From: Euborellia annulipes
Taxonomy: Eukaryota; Arthropoda; Insecta; Dermaptera; Anisolabididae
Length of the DNA stretch: 64,000 nucleotides
Assembly (NCBI GenBank): GCA_023213315.1
Contig: JAKCPI010005105.1
Location: forward strand, 62,001-126,000
Direction: 5' to 3'
In this document: in pieces, positions 53,870-63,608 of the stretch
Layout: every line of letters starts with the position of its first letter
Numbering within the stretch: the stretch's first letter is position 1
Notes under the pieces: model-generated
The model's database searches: none
What the model was told of the DNA's origin: nothing
Seen by the model: the letters and a program-made list of their open reading frames with translations, nothing else
Made by a program: the position numbers and the translations under genes

Positions 53870-53913
53870 TAAAGAAAGTTGTGTGCTGTGCGACCATTAC
53901 ACCAGATTTTTTA

Positions 53914-54935
53914 AAAGGATTTTCTAATAGTCTATCGGTTACTTTTTTTCGCATTTAGCGTTAATCACTTACTTTGTTGTTGTTGTTTTGATCGTTGAAC
54001 AGAGTGGATCATCAAGTCCCTTAAAAACGAATCGAAAGAAGGGGAAAAAATAATTGCAGACATTCGATTTATCTTCTCCTCTCCAAAAGATGGTCGAACA
54101 CAGACATGAGAGAGGTTGTTTACGACCTGATTTTACCTGCTGTTGTGTGCTTCATAAAGGCATTCATCGTTGGGCGGGTTTTTGCCTGTCAATCACCCCC
54201 CCCCCCTACCCCTAATTTATTCGTATACATTATTATACTATGCTGGTTTTGATGGATTTTACATGGGCTGGGGGGTAAATTATCTTTCGACAATTCTCTA
54301 CTGACAGATTGATTGATAACAGAGAAGGATAGAGGGATAGGCACGTACCTTTGCCCTTAAGGAAATTCAATAAATAAATATGTATTAATAGAAAAACAAT
54401 TCTATTAAATTGATAGGTAAAATTCTTTTACATCAAATTGATTAGTTAATGTCTTTATTAATAAATTTACAATTAAATATGATTGAATAAATAAATGTAA
54501 AAAATTTATTTTTTTACGAGATAAAAAAAAAAATCTTTTATTTGAAGAGGAAAATAAATATTTATCAATGCATTAAAATCCAATTATACTCTCTTACGTT
54601 ACTTGGATCGATTGAATTTTCTGTGGAGGGGGTAACTATTGAATGCCCTCAAGGGAAAAAGAAATTCTTCTTCTGATAATGTCTCCCCATCTCTTTTGAG
54701 GGTGAATGTCATCTTCGATTGAAGGGGGAGAAAAAAAGAAAATGCAAAAGACCATAAAAATATTTTCATAGCCATTTTTCAATCGATCGACGAAATTTCA
54801 ATAAATTCCGAAGTAAAACGATAACAACAAAGTAGACTCAGATGAGATTTTTATATTTAAGGGTTGAGAACAATCATTTAGGGTGTATATTTATTAAAGA
54901 TTGTTAAATTCTAATTGTAATTTAGGTATTTTTTT
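53914..54935. other. Unassigned stretch
   Basis: 54145-54300 has GGGCGGGTTTTTGCCTGTCA and a C-run; no gene. (TTG)n at 53975. The remainder is AT-rich. Confidence 0.45.
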
Positions 54936-54990
54936 TTTTTTTAACTCTCCCTTACCTATAGGCTATATGTAATAGGAGAAAGTATTGTTT
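54936..54990 (+). mobile_element. Solitary HPE left hairpin
   Basis: TTTTTAACTCTCCCTTACCT to ATAGGAGAAAGTATTG is an LH with no body attached. Confidence 0.65.
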
Positions 54991-55030
54991 TTAATATTGA
55001 TCCATCATTCTATGTCATTTAATGAAACAA

Positions 55031-55105
55031 AAAAAATCTGGTGTGACTGATCGCACCTTCGGTAATTAAAAGTTGTTTCAAGATATGAATTTTATAGTTG
55101 GTAAT
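55031..55105 (-). mobile_element. HPE right-end fragment
   Basis: AATCTGGTGTGACTGATCGC joins directly to CCTTCGGTAATTAAAAGTTG, so a piece of RH arm is deleted; TTTCAAGATATGAATTTTAT follows. Confidence 0.7.
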
Positions 55106-55133
55106 TGTTCATGTGTAAAGAAAAGTATAAACA

Positions 55134-55772
55134 AATTTCTGATGTGACTGGTCGCACAGCACACAACTTTCTCTTACACTTCGGCAAGATAAAGTTGTCT
55201 TCTGTGCTTGTCACTCCAGATTTTTTGTGTCGACATATATTTTAGTTTACCGACAGTATGGTACATTCGAATTTCAAGATGTAAAATTTATAATGAGAAA
55301 ATATTTATATTTTGTTACCATGGCAACCATTTCTACTATTTTACCTATGAAGTACAAGAGTAAAGTGGTCTTCAGAGGGGAGATTACAATGGCAAAATCA
55401 GAATATACATTTTAAAGAGCATCTAAAAAACAATTGATTTTTGAATTTTAATCAAAATCGATGGAGCGAATTTTGAGAAAATCGAAAAAAACTGAAAAAC
55501 TACATCAGTAAAGTACTAGTACTCTTTGACCATTTTCGTTAAAAAGCTTCGTGTCACGACCCATGGGGGTGCCTAACTTAAATATAAAATTTCAACCTCC
55601 TAGCTTTCCTTTCTTGAGATATTTTGTTCACAGACAGACAGTCGCGAAAATCACTTTTTTGGATTCAGGGGACCTCAAAACCTGTCAAAATCTCGACATC
55701 GAATTTTTGACATGAAACCAATACTTTCTCTCTATATATATTAACATATATAGAGGTAAGAGAAAGTAAAAA
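55134..55772 (-). mobile_element. HPE copy, full length
   Basis: RH (TTCTGATGTGACTGGTCGCA to GTCACTCCAGATT) and LH (ACTTTCTCTCTATATATATT to GGTAAGAGAAAGTAAAAA). Confidence 0.9.
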
Positions 55773-55940
55773 AACTAAAAAAAAAGTACATCAGTTAAGT
55801 ACTAGTACTTTTTAGCCAATTTTGATCAAAAGCTTATTTTAAAGTCTCAGAGGGGTGTCTTCCTTTCATGCTTGACATAAATCCAATACTTTCTCTCTAT
55901 ATATACTGTATAAGTATATATAAGTAAGAGAAAGTAAAAA
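55773..55940 (-). mobile_element. HPE left-end fragment in tandem
   Basis: AAAAAGTACATCAGTTAAGT, a shortened body and LH (ACTTTCTCTCTATATATACT to AGTAAGAGAAAGTAAAAA), same orientation and abutting the full copy. Confidence 0.85.
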
Positions 55941-56034
55941 GGAAAAAAATAGGCCTATATAAAAAAAAAATTTGAATTCGTATTAACCCTTTTCTCATTT
56001 TGGTTTCAAAATTAATTAATGTGTAGACTTTTTA

Positions 56035-56640
56035 TTTATTTATTCATTTAAAAATATTATATATTTATTTATTTCTTTTTAGGAATTTTGTCTGTAAAAT
56101 TTTATTTGAATTTTTTCTTTTTCGAGATGGAAATTTAAAAATTTCAATTTCTCTATTAATAAATAATTATTACTCAAGTAAACAACTTTTTGAAGAATTC
56201 TTTATTTTTTTTTATTATTCTCACAAACTTCATTTAAATATTCCAGCGTGTCTTTATTTACGATGAAGGAATTGAATTGTGATTGACAAATTCATAAAAA
56301 ACAAAATTTTATTACTTCCCTACTTGCAATAGTTGACAAATCCTGTATCTACAACAACAACAACAAATTTTTAATACTTTCTAGAAAGTGGTTTTTATTT
56401 TCTTTCTTCGAGGGTGGAAAATCGAAATTGGATTTCAAAATGTCAATAGTTATATAAATAAAAGAAAATCCATGGAATGTTTTAAATAAAGGAGATTGAA
56501 AAAATAAAGAATTTTTCAAAAAGTTGTCTATTTGAGTAATAATATTTTTTTGTTAAGTTAAATTTGCATCGCGATAAAATTTTACAGGCAAAATGCCTAA
56601 GCAAAATTTAAATAAATAAATGGCTTCAAAAAACAAAAAT
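56035..56640. repeat. Foldback element with about 130-bp arms
   Basis: Left TTTGTCTGTAAAATTTTATT, AATTATTACTCAAGTAAACA and ACTTTTTGAAGAATTC are matched in reverse complement at the right (GAATTTTTCAAAAAGT, TGTCTATTTGAGTAATAAT, AAAATTTTACAGGCAAAAT). The spacer is about 280 bp. No HHR core found. Confidence 0.75.
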
Positions 56641-56981
56641 AATAATATTTCTTCGAAACTTGAAGAATAAACTAACAATAAGAGGTGAAACTCTCCTTTA
56701 AATAATAGTTTTATTTAATTATTTATATACATAAATATTTATTTGATAATAAGCGTTGACATAAAATCGAAATGGAACGCATTTCCTGTTCTACAACTTT
56801 AACTTGAAATTGCAAACATCGCAAGTGACTCATATAATTTATACATTTTTATTATAAATGACATATGAAATGACTGACATACGAGCATATAAACTCTTCT
56901 GATTGATTTTCATTTCACTTTCTCTGTAAAAAAAAAAAACTTCAATTATCAGAAGTTGCTTTTTTTTTAAACGTCAAAATT

Positions 56982-57488
56982 TAAAAAATTCTGGTGGAAT
57001 GGTCGCACAACTTTCTCTTACCTTCGGTAATTGAAAGTTATATTCTGTGCTTATCACACCAGATTTTTTTGTGTCGGGATATATTTAGTTTCCGCCGATA
57101 TATTAGAATTCACGATGTAAAATTTATAAACATAGGAAAATATTTATATTTCGTTACCATGGCAACCATTTCTCCTATCTTTCCTATGAAGTACAAGAGT
57201 GAAGTGGTCTTCAGAAGATTTCAATAGCAAAATGAGAATATACATTTTAAAGATCATCTAAAAAATAATTGATTTTTGAAGCTTAATCAAATTTTGAGAA
57301 AATCGAAAAAAACTGATAAAGTACATCAGTAAAGTACTAGTACTCTTTGGCCGATTTTTGTTTATTTTCACGCCCTAAAGGATTCATCAAAATCGCGACA
57401 TCGAATTTTTGATATGAATCCAATACTTTCTCTCTCTCATATATATATGTATATTAACCCTATACATATAGGTAAGAGAAAGTAAAAA
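56982..57488 (-). mobile_element. HPE copy, internally shortened
   Basis: RH (TTCTGGTGGAATGGTCGCA to ATCACACCAGATT) and LH (ACTTTCTCTCTCTCATATA to GGTAAGAGAAAGTAAAAA) present; the CAGACAGACA and GGATTCAGGGG blocks are deleted. Confidence 0.85.
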
Positions 57489-58146
57489 TGGACTTTAATT
57501 GCTACAAATTAAATTGAGAAATAGTAAATGCGAGACCTATATTAATTGTGGTGGGTCAAATGGCTCTTGGACGTCGAGAATTGAACCCGGGATCTCTAGC
57601 ATATCCAGTGAAATTGCACAATTGGCAGGGATAGACTGTAGATCCCAGGCCTGATCCCCGGTGGACGGGAAGGAGAAACATTTTTTTTTTTTTTAATATG
57701 ATGTATGGAATGGAGTCTATATTAAATACTCACAGCCAGTAAAATAATTTTTTTTTATTTACAATGCAAATTACCGCGTCGTTTTTTGGCAAACAATTTT
57801 AATTGATTAGAAATTTATTCAAATTAAAATAGAGTAATTTTTACGTTATTCGTCTTCTTCTTTCAAAAGGGTTAATCAATCATCGGTACTTAAATAGTAA
57901 TTTTTAACCACTAAATCGGAGAAAGAAACACGCACAAAAGAGATTGGCGCACTTGTTGTTTTGACTGAATGAACAAAAAGACTAGAAAGAGAGGGCGCAG
58001 CCAATTTCTAGATAGATAGCTACAAACTACCAGAATCATCAATCAAAAGAAAAACTTTCTGGAATTTACAATAAATACAAATTCCCACTCACCCTATAAA
58101 AATAATATACATTTTTATCTCTATGACTTTACAATTCCAAAATCTG
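57489..58146. other. Unassigned stretch with tRNA-like scrap
   Basis: 57572-57600 in reverse complement reads AGAGATCCCGGGTTCAATTC then TCG, a variable loop/T-arm look-alike with a good B box, but no full cloverleaf. Rest AT-rich. Confidence 0.35.
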
Positions 58147-58170
58147 CTTTTACTTTCTCTTACCTTTTTT

Positions 58171-58383
58171 ACCCAATGCAACATATACACAAGAGAGGCA
58201 TCATCCCAACATCCCTATGCTGTTCAGATTACGATTAACAGAACTAATCAATTCCATTCTTTCTTTGTCCCCATGACCTCTCGTAATTGGAACAAACTCC
58301 CTGCGTCTATCTTCCACAAAGCCTACAATCTTCAGACTTTCAAGTCTAATCTTAACAGGCATCTTCTCAGTTCCCGCAGTTGA
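58171..58383 (+). pseudogene. LINE reverse transcriptase C-terminal fragment
   Basis: Seventy codons and a stop: TQCNIYTREASSQHPYAVQI, then FFVPMTSRNWNKLPASIF and FKSNLNRHLLSSRS. The W-N-K-L-P-A-S-I motif marks the tail of CR1/Jockey-type ORF2. Here the frame is unbroken from ACCCAATGC, unlike the 8.4-kb copy. No catalytic domain remains. Confidence 0.8.
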
Positions 58384-58478
58384 GTTCCCCTTTTATGCTT
58401 CTCCGTTTGTTTTGATTCTTTTTGGCTGCATGTGACCACTGGTCATTATAGGTTTTCGGACCTTATGCACCCAAAAAA
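58171..58478 (+). mobile_element. LINE 3' end, second copy
   Basis: Same 3' end as 8399-8741: reverse transcriptase tail, TGCATGTGACCACTGGTCAT, CCTTATGCACCC and a short A-run at 58473-58479. Confidence 0.85.
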
Positions 58479-58482
58479 ACCC

Positions 58483-58523
58483 AGCTCTGATGATGGCCCA
58501 AACTTAGGATCGAAACGTTAGCC
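58483..58523 (+). ncRNA. Hammerhead ribozyme-like motif after LINE
   Basis: AGCT, CTGATGA, T, GGCCC-loop-GGATC, GAAACGTT, AGC. Helix I GCT/AGC; helix II G-C, G-U, C/A, C-G, C-G; helix III loop-free ACGT. AATATCAATAAAGAAACGAC follows, the tail type seen after other motifs. Confidence 0.5.
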
Positions 58524-58814
58524 GTAGGCTGAATATCAATAAAGAAACGACATTGGCTGCATTTTCTTCTTGTTTTTTACCTCTTTCATCAGAGTACTTT
58601 ACTGATGTTACTTTTTCAGTTTTTTTAGATTTTCCCAATATTTGCTCTACCGATTTTGATTAAAATGTACAAAACATTTATTTTTTTTAATTTATATTTT
58701 CATTTTGCTCTCAAAATTCTTTCAAGTACACTTTACTCTTGTACTTCATAGGAAGAGAAATAGTTGCCATGATAAAATAAAAATGTTTTTCTCTTGTCAT
58801 TTGTGTCAGACCTG

Positions 58815-58980
58815 ACACGTTATTCTGAGTAACTTTCATGGGAATACTGAGGTGGGTTCCCGTTTTCTTTCTCAAGAAGAGGCATCTCAAATAGAGTTGA
58901 TTAATTTATTGCCACTCGATTTGTCTTCAACTCAGGATTATATGCTTAACTGCTTTATCCCCTCGGCTAATCGCCTATAA
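58815..58980 (+). pseudogene. Coding-like fragment inside HPE, unidentified
   Basis: An open frame in a less AT-rich insert reads LSNFHGNTEVGSRFLSQEEA then SQIELINLLPLDLSSTQDYM and LNCFIPSANRL, ending TAA at 58978-58980. No ATG at its left. It looks like the C-terminal piece of a real protein carried in by another element; family not recognised. Confidence 0.35.
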
Positions 58981-59194
58981 TATTTTTAGATGTTTATACA
59001 TCTTGAATTCTAATGTTCCACTGGGAACTTAACATAAGACACTAAAAAATCTAGTGATAAGCATAGAAGACAACTTTCAATTACCGAAAATAAGAGAAAG
59101 TTGTGTGCTGTGCGACCAGTCAAGTTATTAGTATCAATAAATACCTCTAACCTCTCTATTCAGTCTAATTAAATATGCCGTGTTACGCGTGGAC

Positions 59195-59640
59195 CCTTAG
59201 AAAAGCACACCAATTGAGCAAAAAGCTTTTGGACATAACGTTTTGTCCAAGAGCAAAACGTTTATTTAGCTCAATGCCAACGCACACCAATAAGACAAAA
59301 TGTTTTGCCATTGGACAAAATGTTTTGTTATTCAGCAAAATGTTTTGCCATTGAGCGTTTGGCTCAATCGGTGTGCGTTGGCATTGAGCAAAATGTTTTG
59401 TCCAAAAGAGTTTTCGCCTAATCGGAGTGCGTTGGCATTGGACAAAATGTTCGACCATTGAGCAAAACATTGCTCAATGCCAACGCACACCAATTGAGCA
59501 AAACGCTCAATGGCAAAACATTTTGTTCAATGATGTCGCATCACGCTCAATTGTGTTTTGTCTTCTCGGTGTGCGTTGACCCATAGAAAAGCATTGAAAA
59601 AAACAGTTTTAGGCAAAAACGTTTTTGCTCAATTTGTGTG
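59195..59640. repeat. Cluster of interleaved inverted repeats
   Basis: AAAGCACACCAATTGAGC at the left is mirrored by GGTGTGCGTTG at the right, and GCAAAATGTTTTG, CAATGCCAACGCACACC and their complements recur at least four times. GCAAAATGTTTTGC is itself nearly palindromic. It can fold into many alternative hairpins; probably a foldback element with internal duplications. Confidence 0.8.
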
Positions 59641-60317
59641 TAATATTATATTGCGTTCAGCCTAACAAAATCCGTATTAATTAATAATAATTTTATTTCT
59701 TCACAAATCTTATTTCCTGTCGTAAAATAAAATACTAATTAAAAAAAAAAATGAATTAAAATTTATATTTATTAATTTAATATCACTAATCTACGAAAAG
59801 GAATTATTATTCTAATATTATATGAAATTCTTATCAAGATTCTAATTAACATTTAATTCTCACTCTGTGTGACTTCATCTTTTGAATATGTAATTAGTTC
59901 GCGAGTCTAAAATAATAAATAAATAGCCTACGTCTCTCTTAATTAATAATACCACTCATATATATATTTTTATTATTTTTTAATTAATAATTTCATTTGT
60001 CAATTAGATAAATAAATAAATAAATTCAACCCCTCCCTCCCCCATAGAAGAATGTTTTTCATGGCGATCACGTTCTCTCTTTCGGGTTATCATCGGTTCT
60101 TATTAGCGACAGTCACCTCCGTTGCATTTTAATACGGACACACTGTACATTTGTCAACATGTTTTTTTTTTCCTGTGGGGAGGAATTCTCCGTATAATTA
60201 GTCTGGTTAAAAAAATCAAATCTCTGAGGCCACAATATTTTAAACCAGTCGAAGTTGAGGGTTGCATAGCCTAGCCAGGCGCTTCCAAAACTTATTTGTT
60301 AGGAAACATTTTTGATA
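59641..60317. other. AT-rich stretch, nothing assigned
   Basis: No gene or repeat recognised. Confidence 0.45.
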
Positions 60318-60476
60318 TTAATTTTGATGAGTTTCTGGATCTTTATTAATGTTGTTTTCTCTGGCGCTTGTCTTTAGTATAGTCACAGGACCTCGCGGTA
60401 TCCTGTAGGCGATGCATCGTTCCCTGAATCCCTTTCCACCCCATTTGATTACTTCTAGTTTGCTCAATGGGAGTAC
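60318..60476 (-). pseudogene. Coding-like fragment, minus strand, unidentified
   Basis: Reads VLPLSKLEVIKWGGKGFRER, CIAYRIPRGPVTILKTSARE and NNINKDPETHQN to a TAA (60318-60320). Composition is protein-like in an AT-rich region. A stop lies just upstream, and AG precedes the frame, but without a pyrimidine tract. Host exon or transposon fragment; family not recognised. Confidence 0.35.
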
Positions 60477-60505
60477 TTACTAATTTGTTTGTTGGTATTT
60501 CATTA

Positions 60506-60899
60506 TATTTTTACTTTTCTTTTACCTCTATATATGTGTTAATATATAGAGAGAGAAAGTATTGGATTCATGTCAAAAATTCGATTGTCGATGTCGAGAT
60601 TTTGATGGATATACACGTTTTGAGTATCCAAAAAAGTGGTTTTCGCGACATGGTCTGTCTGTGTGTCTGTGAACAAAATATGTCAAGAATGGAAAGAACT
60701 AGGAGGTTGAAATTTTATATTTAAGTTAGGTACCCCCCCCTGGGACGTTACACGAAGCTTTTGAACAAAATCGGCCAAAGAGTACTAGTACTCTTTGTAA
60801 AATCAATTATTTTTTAGATTCTCTTTGAAAAATGTATATTCTCATTTTGTCATTGAAATCTTCTGAAGACCACTTTACTCTTGTACTCCATAGAAAAGT
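60506..60899 (+). mobile_element. HPE copy, truncated by a MITE
   Basis: LH TTTTTACTTTTCTTTTACC to GAGAGAGAAAGT. The body lacks the TTTCAGTTTTTTTCGATTT block (CTAGTACTCTTTG joins AAAATCAATTATT) and stops at CTCCATAGAAAAG where the MITE begins. Confidence 0.85.
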
Positions 60900-61158
60900 T
60901 TAAATCGACGATGTTATGTATGAAGGAACCAAGCGCCATTATGATCAGAATTGAGATAAGACCGCCATCTTGAAGGGAAAATGAAGATCTACCTCTTTAT
61001 TTAAATCCCAATATTATTCTGTGCACTTTTTTTTGTATAAAACGAGAAAAAAAGTCATTGCCATGGGTTTTGTTTACAATTGTGTCCCCTATTTCAGATT
61101 AAGGTTAATGGCTGCCTGGTGCCTTCTTGCATAACATCGTCCAATTTAATCATGATAT
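60900..61158. mobile_element. MITE with GACGATGTTATG ends
   Basis: TTAAATCGACGATGTTATG and (reverse complement) TTAAATTGGACGATGTTATG TIRs, continuing to GAAGGAACCAAGCGCCATTA. Interior matches 22237-22457. Superfamily not clear. Confidence 0.8.
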
Positions 61159-61891
61159 TAATAGGTATTGATGTTGCTGATGAGTTTTGTTGTTTCTTTT
61201 TTATGTCTAAAATTATTTTTAGGCCTGATAATGGTTCTCTGATGGACCGAAACTGCTAAAAAATTTCTCTATCAGTCGCCAGATCTCATTAAAATTTCCG
61301 ATAATAAATATTACTTGGTATTTATTTATCATTTCCGAATATCTCAAAAAAGATTCAACTTATATATATAAGTTGGCTGTTAATTATTATTTTTTCGAAC
61401 AAAAACATTCTTGCAACATTTTTTAAGAACCAGTGACTTTCAATAACAGCTTTGAATAATTCGTGTTTAAATCAGAAAATATTAGCGATAAGCTTACTTC
61501 ACAAAAATCTTTATTTTTATGGGACGTTTCAACGTTTTTAGGTCATTTAGCTTTGTCTTTTTATTCGTCAGAAGAATGCGAGTGTAGACATTGAAAAAGT
61601 TTGCTTATATAATAGAGCCGTCACGATTCAAACAATAATTGAAGTCTTATTTAAACATGGTTTTTAATACTCATAAAAAATTTTTATTAAAAATAACATA
61701 AAATTTTTTTGATTAGAAAAAATATATTTGTCAATTTATATAGTTATATATCCTTGAAGAAAGAAGAAAAATTTTATGTTGGTATAAAATTTTTGTCAAT
61801 ATTTGTTGAGAGTACCAACATAAAAAAAAAACAAATAATAGTTTTTGTGAAAGGAATTATAATATAGAAAGTTTATTATTCATTGTAAAAG
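61159..61891. other. AT-rich stretch with decayed HHR
   Basis: 61222-61256 reads CTGATAATGGTTCTCTGATG, GACCGAAAC: a hammerhead-like core with A for the conserved G and helix II GGT/ACC. Otherwise no feature. Confidence 0.4.
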
Positions 61892-62487
61892 TAAATAAAT
61901 CTGATGTGACTGGTCGCACTGCACACAACTTTCTTTTACCTTCGGTAATCGAAAGTTTTTATGTGCTTGACACACCAGATTTTTTGTGTCGACATTCGAT
62001 TTTCAAGATGTATGGAAAATATTTATATTTTGTTACCATGGCAACCATTACTCCTATGGAGTACAAGAGTAAAGTGGTCTTCAGAAGATTTCAAAGGCAA
62101 AACGAGAATATACATTTTAAAGAACATCTAAAAAATAATTGATTTTTGAATTTTAATCAAAATCGATGCAGCGAATTTTGAGAAAATCGAAAAAAAAAAA
62201 ACTGAAAAAGTGCATCAGTAAAGTACTAGTACTCTTTGCCCGTTTTTGTTCAAAAGCTTCATGTCACCTACCAAGGGGGTACCTTGTTTAAATATAAAAT
62301 TTCAACCTCATAGCTCTTTTCGTTCTTGAGATATTTTGTTCACAGTCGCGAAAACCACTTTTTTTGGATTCATGGCACCTCAAAACGTGTATATCCATCA
62401 AAATCTCGACATCGAATTTTTGACATGAATCCAATACTTTCTCTCTCTATATATTAACATATATATAGAGGTAAGAGAAAGTAAAAA
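61892..62487 (-). mobile_element. HPE copy, full length
   Basis: RH (AATCTGATGTGACTGGTCGC to GACACACCAGATT) and LH (ACTTTCTCTCTCTATATATT to GGTAAGAGAAAGTAAAAA). The CAGACAGACAGA run is reduced to CACAGTCGCG. Confidence 0.9.
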
Positions 62488-63346
62488 TGAATAAATAGAT
62501 TGTTTATTAAAGGAAATCAATGAAGCTTGAGAGAGAGAGATAGGGGAGGGGGGGGGATGATTAGATTACAAACAGCGAGTGAGCGATGCATAAATGGAAA
62601 CCTGAACCTCATCGAAGAGAGACTAGAATTTCACTCACTCAGTCGTTCTATTCAATCATCTTAATAGGTTTGGTCGTCTCTTACGGTAAACAGGAAGTAA
62701 GCTACGTGTAGATTATCTACTCTATTTCACGTGCAAATCCATTTATATAGATAGCTTTTTGAATGCATCTGGTATCATTCACAAAAATTCTTTCGAGACA
62801 ATCATTCTTTAAAAAAAATTGACAATAATGTCTTTAGGCAAATATATTGAACGTGTGAGGTGAAATTTTGCACAAAAAATGGGATATTCAATGTTTTGTG
62901 TAGTTTGTAATATTGAACCTAATTTCACTACAGTCTCAGGTTGAACCTGTCTATATTTTGTCCTTTCATCGCGAAAAGTTTAATCGTCATTAAAATATTG
63001 TACAATATTTTTGTGTAGTTTGAGGGGTCCACGACCATTCAATATTTTGCACAAAAATTCAGCTCAATATTATTTCACAAAATTTTTGCCAAAGTGAGGG
63101 CCCCTTAACATTAGGGAGGATAAGAACTCTCTGCCTCTGGCACTTGAAATTACAGTAAATTGGTTAATAGATAGGCCCTAGTTCTTATATCACGTTTACA
63201 TAAAAAATAGTTTTGTTTCTGATCTGCTTGCCGTTGCTTATTTCTGTACTCTCTGGCCAGGAGAGCTTGTTGCTTTTATTTATTTTCCCGTTCGGCGGTT
63301 AGCCATTGGGGCTCATTGTTGCTTTAAACAAACTAACTAACTTGTA
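62488..63346. other. Unassigned stretch with short internal repeats
   Basis: 62840-63110 repeats ATATTGAAC, TTTTGCACAAAAA and TTTGTGTAGTTTG in both orientations; it could be a small foldback. 63230-63330 is less AT-rich (CTCTGGCCAGGAGAGC hairpin). No gene recognised. Confidence 0.4.
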
Positions 63347-63608
63347 GCCGGGTTTGGGTAGTAAGTAGGTGCCTACCTCCTATACCAAACGTCGGGGTTC
63401 GGACCCAGGCAGTCCGATGATTTTATTTAAGCCATCTGGATACCAGATGACTTAAATAGAAATGCCGACCCCACAATAAATATATTCTCTACAACGGTTA
63501 TCGTCAAAAGTCTTATATGGCCTAAGTTGCCGAAAAGACTGATGAAGTGTGTGTGAATCTGAGTGTGAATGAGAAAAAGTGTGAATGTTTTTTTTTAAAA
63601 AAAAAAAA
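63347..63608 (+). mobile_element. SINE-A, full length with 11-bp TSD
   Basis: Head GCCGGGTTTGGGTAGTAAGT and GGGGTTCGGACCCAGG (B box), core CAGTCCGATGATTTTATTTA, tail GTGTGAATGAGAAAAAG and A-run. TSD ACTAACTTGTA at 63336-63346 and 63609-63619. The A box is more eroded than in the 45.5-kb copy. Confidence 0.9.

Larger units (their letters stand above)
52251..53913 (+). mobile_element. HPE full copy hosting a nest of insertions
   Basis: LH (TTTTTACTTTTTCTTACC to GAGAGAAAGT) at 52251, RH ending GACCATTACACCAGATT at 53913. The HPE is broken at CTCAAAATTCGCTTT (repeated at 52580 and about 53117, a probable 15-bp TSD) by a composite insertion, at a TA by one MITE, and inside RH at a TAA by another. 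Removing these would leave an HPE of ordinary size. Confidence 0.85.
58147..59132 (+). mobile_element. HPE copy broken by LINE/HHR and coding-like inserts
   Basis: TTTTACTTTCTCTTACC at 58149 is an HPE left tip. It is interrupted at once; HPE body resumes at about 58592 with GTACTTTACTGATGTTAC, is interrupted again at about 58798-58985, and ends in RH (AATCTAGTGATAAGCATAGA to GCGACCAGTCAAG). Confidence 0.65.
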
